Origin: Bradyrhizobium acaciae
GTDB lineage: Bacteria > Pseudomonadota > Alphaproteobacteria > Rhizobiales > Xanthobacteraceae
Length of the DNA: 64,000 nucleotides
Assembly: GCF_020889785.1 (NCBI RefSeq)
Contig: NZ_JACMYK010000015.1
Span: forward strand, 1 to 64,000
Direction: 5' to 3'
The translations under genes were made by a program, and so were the position numbers. Position 1 is the stretch's first letter; every line of letters starts with the position of its first letter. Below the pieces are notes generated by a model. That model searched no databases, had not been told where the DNA came from, and saw only the letters and a program-made list of their open reading frames with translations. Below, one piece after another: positions 27,474 through 35,548 of the stretch.

Positions 27474-27533
27474 CCTCCTTGAGGAGGCCGTCCATCCTCG
27501 TGTGGTCCAAAGTTTACCCCGGAGGAAAACCTC

Positions 27534-28028
27534 ATGAAACGTCAGATCATCCTGCGCATTGCGAATTTTGTCAGCCCCCTTCTGCTGTGCTGCCTCGTCC
27601 TTGCCGCCGCGACATCGCTCGCGCGGGCCGACAGCGACGATGGCATCGTCCGGGTGAAGAGCGCGGTGTCGATGCCCGAAGCGATCAGCCGCATCAAGGC
27701 GGACATTTCCACCAAGGGCATCAAATTCTTTCTTGAGGTCGATCAGTCGAAACTTGCCGCGGATGCCGGCATCAAGCTTCGACCTTCGACATTGCTCATC
27801 TTCGGCAATCCTCCGCTTGGCACCCAGTTCATTACCGCCAATCCCAATGCCGGCCTCGATTGGCCTGTTCGCCTGCTCCTCACGCAGGACGAGAACGGCG
27901 ACGTCTGGGCTGTGTGGACCGACTTCGACTGGATCGCCAAGCGGCACAACATCCACAATCGCGAAGCGCAGTTCAAAATGGCCACCGTGGTCGTGAAGTC
28001 GATTACCTCGACGATCACAACGAAGTAG
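27534..28028 (+). CDS. Secreted DUF302 protein
   Basis: A 164-residue protein with a signal peptide (cleavage after LARA) and a DUF302 domain: SMPEAISRIKADISTKGIKF, KLRPSTLLIFGNPPLGTQFI, then WPVRLLLTQDENGDVWAVW. The family is a small alpha/beta fold of unknown role, often in redox or stress clusters. CCGGAGGAAAACC precedes the ATG. It starts a rightward set of redox genes (flavin reductase, cupin, MFS). Confidence 0.82.
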   Translation: MKRQIILRIANFVSPLLLCCLVLAAATSLARADSDDGIVRVKSAVSMPEAISRIKADISTKGIKFFLEVDQSKLAADAGIKLRPSTLLIFGNPPLGTQFITANPNAGLDWPVRLLLTQDENGDVWAVWTDFDWIAKRHNIHNREAQFKMATVVVKSITSTITTK

Positions 28029-28115
28029 CCACCGATCGCACCGGCGCCGGCGCGGCTTGGAATGCGCCGTCCGGATGCCCAAGCGAAGCTCTGATGAGAC
28101 CGCGGAGAACCTTCC

Positions 28116-29476
28116 ATGACCAGCGAGAGATTCGACGTGGTGATCCTGGGTGGCGGTAACGCCGGTATCGGCGTGACCGGTCCGGTCCGGCGCGCCGGCT
28201 TCTCGGTCGCGATGATCGAGCCGCGTGAACTTGGCGGTACCTGTCCAAACCGCGGCTGCACGCCGAAGAAGATCCTGGTCGCTGCGGGCCAGGCCCTGCA
28301 CGATATTGATCGCGCGTCCGTTCATCACATTGCAGTTGGCAAGCCCCGGCTGAATTGGGGGGCACTGATCGATCGTGAGAAGGCGATGATCACGGACATT
28401 CCGTCCAACCTCGCCCGCGCCATGCGCGCCGAGAAGTCGAGGTTATCAGGGGTAAGGGTGTCTTCGTTGCCCCCGACACCATCGAGGCCGGCGATCGCGT
28501 GCTCCAGGCCAAGCACATCGTAGTTGCCACGGGGTCCAAGGTGCGGCTGCTGCCGATTCCTGGTGCCGAGCACATGATCACCTCAGACGAGTTACTGAGC
28601 GAACGTGAACTGCCGAGTTCGGTGATATTCGTCGGCGGCGGCGTAATCTCGCTGGAATTCGGGCATGTTTACGCGCGGGCTGGCACCGCGGTGTCGGTTC
28701 TGGAGGCCCTGCCGCAGCTCCTCCCCGCCATGGACTCCGATGCCGTCGCGCAACTTCACGCCGAAAGCGAACGCATCGGCATCCAGATCAGGACCGACGT
28801 CAAGGTCCGGCGGATCGAGCAGGTCGGCCACCGGCTCCGGGTGGTCTTTACGGATGGCGACATCGAACAGGCGCTCGAAGCGGATCGCGTCGTCAACGGC
28901 GTCGGCCGGATAGCCAATGTGGATGCGCTCGATTTGGCGGCAGGCCGGGTGGAGCAAGTGAACGGTTGCATCGTCATAGATCGCTACTTGAGGTCTGCTT
29001 CAAACCCTCAGGTCCACGTATGCGGCGATGCCGTTCCTGTCTCGCCCCAACTGTCCCCGCTCGCGACCTACGAAGGTGAGATAGTAGGTCGCAATATCGT
29101 CAATGGACCGCGTCACGCGCCCGATTACGCGGGCATCGCGACCTCGGTCTACACCGTGCCGTCGCTGGCTGCTGTCGGCTTGACCGAAAACGCTGCACGG
29201 CAGACCGGTTCGGCCATCGATGTGCACGTCAACGACATGCGCGACTGGTTCTCGGCTCAATCATATGCCGAGACCGTCGCCTGGTCGAAAATAATCGTCG
29301 ACCGAGCCAGCGACCTGATCCTCGGCGCGCACTTCGTTGGCCATGCCGGCCAGGAGCTCATCAACGTTTTCGGCCTCGCAATCAAGTTCGGCATCACTGC
29401 GAAGCAACTACGCGACAACGTCTACGCCTATCCGACCTTTTCGGCCGACATCAAGCACATGCTCGGGCACGCATAG
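28116..29476 (+). pseudogene. NAD(P)/FAD disulfide-reductase-like oxidoreductase, frameshifted
   Basis: Frame 1 (28116 on) has FAD-binding DVVILGGGNAGIGV and GGTCPNRGCTPKKILV, the redox-pair region with a CxxxxC arrangement as in glutathione/mercuric reductases. After AMRAEKS it drifts into nonsense and ends at 28523. Frame 2 continues the protein: VEVIRGKGVFVAPDTIEAGD, HIVVATGSKVRLLPIPGAEH, NAD-binding SVIFVGGGVISLEF, and the dimer domain to 29476. A single lost G near 28436 (AAGGTC to AAGTC) explains the break. Confidence 0.82.
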
Positions 29477-29513
29477 CGATCCGCTATCGTTTCGAGAGAC
29501 AGACGGCATTTCA
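29472..29513 (+). promoter_or_regulatory. Palindrome plus downstream box, copy 2
   Basis: CATAGCGATCCGCTATCG (29472-29489), then 11 bases, then AGACGGCATTTCA (29501-29513). Spacing and wording equal copy 1 at 27431. It overlaps the stop codon of the flavin reductase and lies 75 bp before the cupin gene. Confidence 0.6.
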
Positions 29514-29587
29514 AGGCGCGGTCAACTTCGTCGAAGCTGCACCCATAGCCGCACCAACGAGGTTACGGCGAACAAGGAGAACTCCCA

Positions 29588-30070
29588 ATGCTCAAGACCT
29601 TTAAGCTATCCCATGCGATGTGGACCGGAGCTGCTCTTGTCGGCGCGCTTACGCTCGCCACGCAATCGGTGTTCGCCGGCGAATGTCCGGCCAGCAAGAT
29701 CAAGCCGAATGCTCAACCGATGGTCGACTACAAGCCCGTTGGCGTAACCGACGTCACGCTCGGGTCCATCGATCTCGGCAAACAGCCGGCGCATATCGAG
29801 GGCCGCGAGTTGCGCTTCCGCAAGCTGACGATTGAGCCTGGCGGCATTGTCCCCTGGCACAGCCATGACGACCGGCCGGCACTTATCTTTGTGCAGCAGG
29901 GCGAGATCGTCGAATACGCTTCCAACTGCATCGACCCGATCGTGCACAAGGCTGGCGACCTCCGCCCCGAAGTGTTCGGGACCACACACTGGTGGAAGAA
30001 TCTCGGCAAGGAAACGGTCATTCTGTATGTCGGCGACGTCCGCAAGGATCCGGCCGACCACAACATGTAA
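29588..30070 (+). CDS. Secreted cupin-domain protein
   Basis: A 160-residue protein: signal peptide to about residue 30 (SVFAG), then a single cupin barrel with metal motif 1 WHSHDDRPALIFVQQGEIVE and motif 2 near PEVFGTTHWWKNLG. It is periplasmic and probably metal-binding; the enzymatic role, if any, is unknown. CAAGGAG precedes the ATG. It sits between the flavin reductase and the MFS gene in the same direction. Confidence 0.85.
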   Translation: MLKTFKLSHAMWTGAALVGALTLATQSVFAGECPASKIKPNAQPMVDYKPVGVTDVTLGSIDLGKQPAHIEGRELRFRKLTIEPGGIVPWHSHDDRPALIFVQQGEIVEYASNCIDPIVHKAGDLRPEVFGTTHWWKNLGKETVILYVGDVRKDPADHNM

Positions 30071-30181
30071 CGAGCGCCCCCAGCCCCGGCCTCGTTACCA
30101 GATGTGACGACTCGGAATCCCCCGTGCTCCCCCGCGCGCCCGGGCGTCACATCGTCTTTCGAAATGAGGAGATGTCGCGCA

Positions 30182-31390
30182 ATGACCGATCTATCCACGA
30201 GCATGGAGCCGGTTACGGCCGAGATGCGCGAGCATTCGCCAGGCGTTGCGCTTCGATCACTTGTGATCGGACTGACCGCATTCCTGACCGTCGTCGACCT
30301 GTTCGCAACCCAGGCGATTCTCCCGTCTCTTACGCGCCACTACGGCGTAACCCCGGCCGCGATGGGATTTGCGGTCAACGCCAGCACGTTTGGAATGGCA
30401 ATCTCAAGTCTCGTCGTAGGGTTCTTCAGCCCGCACATCGATCGACGACTCGGCATCCTTCTCAGCCTCTCGCTTCTGGCGATACCCACAAGTCTGCTTG
30501 CGATAGCACCTGGTATTGCCGTTTTCACGATCTTGCGCGTCGCGCAGGGTCTATTCATGGCTTCGGCCTTCACACTGACGCTTGCCTACCTCGGTGAGCA
30601 GTGCAGCGCTATGGACACCGGCGGAGCATTTGCCGCCTACATCACGGGTAACGTGGCCAGCAATCTGATTGGCCGACTGATCTCCGCCGCGCTTGCCGAC
30701 AGTCTTGGCCTTGCCTGGAACTTCTATTTCTTCGCGGCCCTAAACCTCGCCGGCGCTGCGCTGGTCTACTTCTCCATAGACCGCGTGGAACCGATGCAAT
30801 CGGTTACCGCGAACGACTCACCGGTTCGCGCCATGCTTGAGCATTGGCGAACGCCACGGCTGCGCGCTGCGTTCGGCATCGGTTTCTGTATTCTGTTCGC
30901 CTTTATCGGCACCTTCACGTTCGTCAATTTCATTCTGGTGCGACCGCCACTGTCGCTCGGCATGATGGACCTTGGCTTCGTTTACTTCGTCTTTCTGCCG
31001 TCAATACTCACGACACTGCTCGCCGGAAAGGTTGCCGTTTGGCTCGGCAGTCGCATGACTGTCTGGATCGGCCTCGGCGTTGCCGCTGTAGGCCTTCCTT
31101 TGATGCTGACGTCTCATCTGCCTCAGGTTCTAACTGGAATGGTCCTGGTCGGCGTCGGGACGTTCTTTGCGCAGGCCGCTGCGACCGGTTTTGTCGGTCA
31201 AGCTGCGGCTAGAAACCGCGGGATTGCGAGTGGCACCTATCTCGCTTGCTACTTCCTTGGAGGCGTGGTGGGCACCGCCGTTCTAGGGCGACTTTTCGAC
31301 TCGTTAGGGTGGATGGCCTGTGTGTTCGGCGTGGCCGGCGCGTTGGCCCTCGCCTCGCTGCTCACGGCGAGGCTGACGCCATCGCAGTGA
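30182..31390 (+). CDS. MFS transporter
   Basis: A 402-residue major-facilitator protein with twelve helices; the loop after helix 2 reads SPHIDRRLGILLSL, and FTILRVAQGLFMASAFT is helix 4. It resembles arabinose-efflux/Bcr-like drug exporters. GAGGAG lies upstream of the ATG at 30182; the longer frame to 30104 overlaps the cupin leader and is unlikely. The substrate is unknown; context suggests export linked to the neighbouring redox genes. Confidence 0.85.
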   Translation: MTDLSTSMEPVTAEMREHSPGVALRSLVIGLTAFLTVVDLFATQAILPSLTRHYGVTPAAMGFAVNASTFGMAISSLVVGFFSPHIDRRLGILLSLSLLAIPTSLLAIAPGIAVFTILRVAQGLFMASAFTLTLAYLGEQCSAMDTGGAFAAYITGNVASNLIGRLISAALADSLGLAWNFYFFAALNLAGAALVYFSIDRVEPMQSVTANDSPVRAMLEHWRTPRLRAAFGIGFCILFAFIGTFTFVNFILVRPPLSLGMMDLGFVYFVFLPSILTTLLAGKVAVWLGSRMTVWIGLGVAAVGLPLMLTSHLPQVLTGMVLVGVGTFFAQAAATGFVGQAAARNRGIASGTYLACYFLGGVVGTAVLGRLFDSLGWMACVFGVAGALALASLLTARLTPSQ

Positions 31391-31514
31391 TGAGATCGCC
31401 GGCCGAGCATTCGTACCTGCATCTTATGCTCATTTCGGCGATGCGGCGCTCCGCCCCCGCAGACACTCGAGCTCATATCCGAAAATCGTAGTTTGGCGTG
31501 CAAAATCGTATGAT

Positions 31515-31544
31515 TGGTAGCGGGGAGCGGCTCGAACCCCCGAC
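31515..31544 (-). other. tRNA 3'-end-like remnant
   Basis: On the minus strand this reads GGGGGTTCGAGCC, then GCTCCCCGCTACCA: a T-loop with GTTCGA, an acceptor-like strand and a CCA end. The next bases on that strand contain a hairpin with loop TTTCAAA that looks like an anticodon arm, but no matching 5' acceptor strand (AGCGGGG) is found, so the gene is not complete. Its identity is unresolved. Confidence 0.45.
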
Positions 31545-31687
31545 AGTCTTTCGCTTTGAAGCTCCGCATTTGAAAAGCGGGCTGCGCAAGCTTCGATGCC
31601 CGGCAAAAATTCTTTTGAAAGAACATAGGCGTGCCCGCGCCGAGAACCCTCCTGTTTTATTTTTGTCGGCGAATACGTGCGTCATCC

Positions 31688-31710
31688 TGCTGGTATTTGT
31701 GCTGGTATCG
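31688..31710 (+). repeat. Tandem TGCTGGTAT element, third copy
   Basis: Two TGCTGGTAT units 13 bp apart, ending TCG. The same 23-bp element occurs at 4573-4595 and 31902-31924 with one base difference. Direct units spaced about one helical turn resemble arm-type sites of tyrosine recombinases. Confidence 0.6.
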
Positions 31711-31769
31711 GCACCAATCGACGACAAAAGTGGGTTCAAATTCAAATGGTTATGGTACTAGGCAATTGT

Positions 31770-32067
31770 CGGCCAGGGGCATCACGGAAAAAACTGCAGT
31801 AATAACAATAACATAAGGCGCTAGTCCGATTCCGGATTTCCCCGGAAAGCTGTCGCGACGGATTGAAAACCCAAGCATAAGCCCACTGCAGCGGTCCGCT
31901 TTGCTGGTATTTTTGCTGGTATCGCCAAGCCAAACGCGCCGCGGCGAATTTCGCTATCCCGAACGACGGAATCGAGTAGATGGCCCGCAAGAATGATGGC
32001 GCCGTGGGTGCCAACCCACAACAGATCTCACTAATCTCGACTGTCGCCGCGCGACCGAAATTCGACA
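31770..32067 (+). repeat. Right copy of ~300 bp direct repeat (att-like)
   Basis: It matches 4441-4740 at roughly 90% over its length, beginning with CGGCCAGGGGC from the tRNA-Leu 3' end and ending AAATTCGACA. The tRNA part is degenerate (CATCA in place of CACCA), so this is the distal, non-functional copy. Beyond 32067 the two copies diverge abruptly. Confidence 0.8.
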
Positions 32068-32385
32068 TGAGCGACGGACCGCCGGCGCTTTTCGACTCGC
32101 GCACGAAGCTGATGCAGCATTGGGCTGATCGGAACTGTTTCGATCCCAAGAAGTCGATGCCGACAAGGTAGGCGCGCAGGCTTGAGTCTCCTAACATCAG
32201 GCTGGTTGAGCTTGTCCAATTCAACCCGCGGCAAGCTCAGGTGATAGTCGTCGAACGCTCGTGCATGACGCGCCGGAGAGCGGATCGATTTCGCAGCGCT
32301 TTTGCAACGCGTTGCGCTTGGCCACCTGAGATAAACCGCCGCGCGTACATACGCCGTGACCAAGAGATCGTCTGCGCTCCTGACC

Positions 32386-32436
32386 GCTGCCCTCCGAAGG
32401 CAAAGGTCACACGTTCGAATCGTGTCGGGCGCGCCA
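32386..32436 (+). pseudogene. 3' fragment of tRNA-Arg (CCG)
   Basis: This 51-nt stretch holds the anticodon arm CTGCC-CTCCGAA-GGCAA (anticodon CCG at 32394-32396), T-arm ACACG-TTCGAAT-CGTGT, and acceptor 3' strand CGGGCGC, discriminator G and CCA (32434-32436). The D-arm and 5' acceptor strand are missing. It is the kind of fragment left at the far end of an element integrated in tRNA-Arg(CCG). Confidence 0.75.
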
Positions 32437-32652
32437 GCATTTCAGGCACTTGGCGGTGTTTTCCGACTCGGCAGTTTCGCTTCGCGTAAGCAGCGCGGCA
32501 ACAGGACGGCCGCCGGACCTCCCCGACGACGATGCCAATCGCTTCCATCGATCATGGATGATCGGTCAGAGTAAGCGGAAATAGGCCTCTGAAATGCCCC
32601 CACCGGGTGACGTCGGCAGAGCCGCCGTTACCTGGGACAGCAGCCGGGCTCA

Positions 32653-33471
32653 CTATTTCACCTTCTGCTTCTCGGCTGGAGCGAGCACCACCGAGGCCTC
32701 GGTGGTCAGCACCCGGAAAGTGAACGTCTCCTCGAAATAGAGATCGACGGTTGTGTCGGTGTGGTTGAGATAGCCGATCGAGAGGTCTTGGCCGATATCC
32801 AGCTCGAAATCGCCTCCTCGCGTCGTCAGAACAAAAGCGCCACGGATAGCAGGCGCCCAGAAAACGCCGCCATCGACGATCCGTTCGACATGGTGAAAAA
32901 CCGGGTATCCCTCGTCGCTTCCGCCGCTGGCCGCCGTGTACGCGTCCGCCCCAAGGACAAGGGCATACGGCCCGTTGCATCCGGCAAGCCTGAGTTCACT
33001 GACCGCTTGCGCGACGGCACTTGGATAGGCTCCTGCATTTGTCGGAAGCACAAGCCCGGAGTTGCTGCTGGCCTGGCGAATGCCCTCGATCCCGGCAGCC
33101 GCATATCCATCGAAAATTGCCCGGTCCTCCGCCAATGCAATTTTGCGGGCAGCGTCCTTGACGGGCGTCCAATCGGCGTCCAGGGCGCCACGCTCAACGT
33201 CATCAATCTGTTGGCGCGAGAGTTGGAATGGAACGCGCAATTCGACGAGTGCCTTCACCTCGCGCTGCTGAGCCGCAATCCCCTCGCCTGGAGCCTGGAG
33301 TTGTTTGACATGGCCGATCCCTACCGCAGATAAGCCGCTCCCTTTGGCTTCGGGGACGTCAACCACACGCCGGCCCGCAAGGTGTCGCTTCAGGGTACGG
33401 GAAGCTTCCTCCTCGATTTGAGCCCATGCCGCGTCGGATATTGGAGCGAGGTGCCGGTGGAGATTATTCAT
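32653..33471 (-). CDS. Encapsulin nanocompartment shell protein (family 1, linocin-M18 type)
   Basis: A 272-residue HK97-fold shell protein. The N-terminus MNNLHRHLAPISDAAWAQIE and the segment LAGRRVVDVPEAKGSGLSAV are typical of family 1 encapsulins; ALVLGADAYTAASG and FVLTTRGGDFELDIGQDLSI near the C-terminus complete the fold. Shell subunits assemble into ~24-32 nm cages loaded with enzymes carrying a C-terminal targeting peptide. It overlaps the DyP gene by 8 bp (ATGAATAA), so cargo and shell are translationally coupled. A sigma-54 cassette lies upstream of the unit. Confidence 0.93.
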   Translation of the reverse strand: MNNLHRHLAPISDAAWAQIEEEASRTLKRHLAGRRVVDVPEAKGSGLSAVGIGHVKQLQAPGEGIAAQQREVKALVELRVPFQLSRQQIDDVERGALDADWTPVKDAARKIALAEDRAIFDGYAAAGIEGIRQASSNSGLVLPTNAGAYPSAVAQAVSELRLAGCNGPYALVLGADAYTAASGGSDEGYPVFHHVERIVDGGVFWAPAIRGAFVLTTRGGDFELDIGQDLSIGYLNHTDTTVDLYFEETFTFRVLTTEASVVLAPAEKQKVK

Positions 33472-34543
33472 GGTTCGCCTTCTTCTTTAAGGAGCCAATT
33501 CCAAGCGACCCGTCGCTGACGGGCGGATGTCTACGCGCGGTATCCAACGAATCTGCCCCACGCCGCTCAACCTCGACCGGCGCCTCCGCGCTGGACGCCG
33601 TGATCCCGTTGTCTTCCGGCGAAACATCGTCGAGAAATGTTGCTGACGGCACGTAGAACAGCGAGCCCGTAGCGGCGCGGCTGAAATCCAGCAGCCGATC
33701 GTAGTTGCCAGGCGGTCGGCCGACAAACATGTTCTCGAGCATCTGCTCGATCCGGTGCGGCGAGCGAGCGTAGCCTATGAAATAGGTGCCAAATTCACCC
33801 TTGCCGATCTCGCCGAAGGGCATGTTGTCGCGCACGATCTCGAGCTGCTCGCCATCTTCGATGATCGTCGTCAGGACATTATGGGCGTAGGGCGCCTTGG
33901 CCGAATCCTGCTGCTCGATGTCGGACAGCTTGTGGCGACCGATGATATTCTCCTGCTCCGAGATGGATATGGCGTTCCATCGCTTCACGTCGTGCAGATA
34001 CTTCTGGGTGATGACGTAGCTTCCGCCAGCGAATGCAGGATCCTCTTGTCCAATCGTCGTCGCGTTGACCGCATCCTGATCGGTCGGGTTTTCGGTTCCG
34101 TCGACGAATCCGAGCAAGTCGCGATCGTCGAAGTATTTGAATCCATGAACCTCGTCGATCGTCGTGACGGCCGTGCCCACTCGGGACATGATCTGCGAGG
34201 CGAGCTCGAAACACAGGTCCATGCGGACGGACCGAATATGAAAGAGCATGTCGCCTGGCGTGGAAACAGCGTGATGCACCCCGTGGATTTCCTTGAAGGG
34301 ATGGAGATCCCTTGGCCGCGGATGACCAAACAGTCGATCCCAGGCATCGGAGCCCAAAGCCATCACACATGACAACCGCGCTTCGAGATCGCGAAATCCA
34401 ACCGCCCGCAGCAGAGACGACAGATCGGCGCATAGACCGCGAACCGCAACTTCACTCTCCTTTCCAGGATTGATCCTGACGACGAGAAATATCGCGGCTC
34501 GCGTCAATTTCGCGATGACTGGTTGTGGTACGACGGGTGGCAC
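33464..34543 (-). CDS. Dye-decolorizing (DyP) heme peroxidase with encapsulin-targeting peptide
   Basis: A 359-residue DyP peroxidase. VHGFKYFDDRDLLGFVDGTE holds the catalytic GFVDG motif; YAHNVLTTI supplies the proximal heme His region and RDNMPFGEIG the distal Arg; GEFGTYFIGYARSPHRIEQM completes the fold. The tail PVSDGSLGIGSLKKKANHE carries the canonical cargo-loading peptide (DGSLGIGSLK). AAGGAG five bases before the GTG at 34543 fixes the start; the frame is open to 34690. It reduces H2O2 with organic donors inside the encapsulin shell. Confidence 0.94.
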   Translation of the reverse strand: MPPVVPQPVIAKLTRAAIFLVVRINPGKESEVAVRGLCADLSSLLRAVGFRDLEARLSCVMALGSDAWDRLFGHPRPRDLHPFKEIHGVHHAVSTPGDMLFHIRSVRMDLCFELASQIMSRVGTAVTTIDEVHGFKYFDDRDLLGFVDGTENPTDQDAVNATTIGQEDPAFAGGSYVITQKYLHDVKRWNAISISEQENIIGRHKLSDIEQQDSAKAPYAHNVLTTIIEDGEQLEIVRDNMPFGEIGKGEFGTYFIGYARSPHRIEQMLENMFVGRPPGNYDRLLDFSRAATGSLFYVPSATFLDDVSPEDNGITASSAEAPVEVERRGADSLDTARRHPPVSDGSLGIGSLKKKANHE

Positions 34544-34746
34544 GATCACTCCTTGGCGGCCGATCCGGAGCCCCTCAATGCGCCGGCGCGTCCGTCCGCC
34601 CGCCCGAACATTGCGCCGCGGCGTCGGTGCCGCGGGCCTTCCGAACGAGGCGTGGAATAACCGGCAACGCGATCGAGATAGCGGAGACACCAGGCCGCGG
34701 CGTCCCTTGAGGTGTATTCACTCCGGCTGGTCAGGCCGAGACCCGG

Positions 34747-34941
34747 TCAATCCATATCCCGAAAGGCATGGCCATCGGCCTTGACACCCTCGATCACACT
34801 CGGCGGCAACAGATCCTGAGCGGAGGTCCCGTCAAAAACCCAATCGCCCTTGTCCGCGAGGTCCGGGAGCTGCGCGCCCTTGCGGACGTAGATCCCGATC
34901 GCCGGCTTCTTCACGTTGATGTAGAGATCGTATTCTTCCAT
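34747..34941 (-). CDS. Small hypothetical stress-unit protein (64 aa)
   Basis: A 64-residue acidic protein (MEEYDLYINVKKPAIGIYVR ... GDWVFDGTSAQDLLPPSVIE) with a beta-rich start and no recognised domain. I chose the ATG at 34941 because it lies ~38 bp after the start site expected from the sigma-54 element at 34989-35004; the frame is open to 35016, which would overlap that promoter. DyP and encapsulin follow after a 203-bp gap. Confidence 0.6.
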   Translation of the reverse strand: MEEYDLYINVKKPAIGIYVRKGAQLPDLADKGDWVFDGTSAQDLLPPSVIEGVKADGHAFRDMD

Positions 34942-34988
34942 TGTGTCGATGCTTCCCTGTTGCTCTGTCGGCATTTCATCAGCTATGG

Positions 34989-35091
34989 AGCAACCGCCAT
35001 GCCAGTCCGAGTGCATCGCGATATCAATAGCTTATGTCAATCTGACCAACCGGTTCTGACAAACTGTCCACCCGGCAAGGACAAATTGTCC
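34989..35091 (-). promoter_or_regulatory. Sigma-54 cassette P1 (small protein / DyP / encapsulin)
   Basis: Read leftward: palindromes GGACA-AAT-TGTCC (35079-35091) and GACA-AAC-TGTC (35058-35068), an IHF-type site TATCAATAGCTTA (35022-35034, full match to WATCAANNNNTTR on the plus strand), then TGGCATggcggTTGCT (34989-35004). Centres are 60 bp (proximal palindrome) and 25 bp (IHF) from the -24 GG. A weaker third palindrome GTCA-ATC-TGAC sits at 35036-35046, in phase. Confidence 0.85.
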
Positions 35092-35201
35092 AAACCAGGC
35101 GCGCAGCGGCTCACGCGGCCTCGAGTCAGCTGCCGTTGACGTGAAGTCGAAAGGCCCTGCCAGACAAAGGCTGTCGCGGCGATCCCGCTGCAATCTCCCG
35201 G

Positions 35202-35456
35202 CTATCCGAGATTGACCGGACGGCCCGACGGTTCTTCTTCCAGTGTCAGCGCAACATCGGCATTGGCGGATAGACGCACCTTGTCGCCCTCGACGCCGGC
35301 GACGAAGCCCAATTCGATATAATGCTGATGACCTTTGTGATGCCCGAAGCTGTCACTCTTCTTCAGCTTGATGCGATCGCCTTCGACCCGATCGACTGTG
35401 CCGACGTGCACGCCGTCAGCGCCGATGACTTCCATTCCGCCGTTGATCTTGTTCAT
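35202..35456 (-). CDS. DUF2171 protein, copy 2
   Basis: An 84-residue PRC-barrel-like protein: GMEVIGADGVHVGTVDRVEG, DRIKLKKSDS, then a His/Lys-rich loop (HHKGHQHYIEL) and a barrel end with VRLSANADVALTLEEE. DUF2171 proteins are common beside stress genes; function is unknown. It follows the first DUF2171 copy after 92 bp and is the last gene of the SOD-ClpB unit. The histidine-rich loop may bind metal. Confidence 0.82.
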   Translation of the reverse strand: MNKINGGMEVIGADGVHVGTVDRVEGDRIKLKKSDSFGHHKGHQHYIELGFVAGVEGDKVRLSANADVALTLEEEPSGRPVNLG

Positions 35457-35548
35457 GACCGTACCTCTCCCTTGGTGTCGATTGCGATTGTCGTGTGAGC
35501 GATCATCCGCGTTCCGACTGCGTGGCCGCGGACTGTTCGCACCTACTG

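Larger units (their letters stand above)
4456..31769. mobile_element. Putative genomic island at tRNA-Leu, partly decayed
   Basis: About 27.3 kb bounded by the intact tRNA-Leu on the left and a degenerate copy of its 3' end on the right (CGGCCAGGGGC, with CATCA in place of CACCA). Supporting signs are the long direct repeats at both ends, truncated genes near the left edge, frameshifted genes near the right edge and additional tRNA 3'-end remnants. Against simple recent mobility: there is no integrase, transfer or replication gene, and most cargo is codon-matched to the chromosome. It may be an old island or several stacked ones. Confidence 0.55.
31391..32652. other. 1.26 kb gene-free scar with tRNA and att remnants
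   Basis: No protein gene is supported here. The stretch holds a tRNA 3'-end-like sequence (31515-31544, minus), a tandem TGCTGGTAT element (31688-31710), the right copy of the ~300 bp repeat (31770-32067), and a tRNA-Arg(CCG) 3' fragment (32386-32436). This density of integration scars marks an insertion hotspot between two cargo regions. Confidence 0.75.

Noticed and set aside
31980..32171. Plus-strand frame MARKNDGAVGANPQ... as an integrase start
   Set aside because: The left copy of the repeat stops this frame differently, there is no recombinase motif, and no continuation exists on either side.
32237..32548. Minus-strand frame containing RPTRFERVTFAFGGQRS
   Set aside because: This peptide is the translation of the complement of the tRNA-Arg(CCG) 3' fragment and its flank, a known type of spurious protein.
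35036..35046. Third palindrome GTCA-ATC-TGAC in cassette P1 as a full activator site
   Set aside because: It is in phase with the other two but has altered half-sites and no counterpart at this position in the other six cassettes; kept only as a note.
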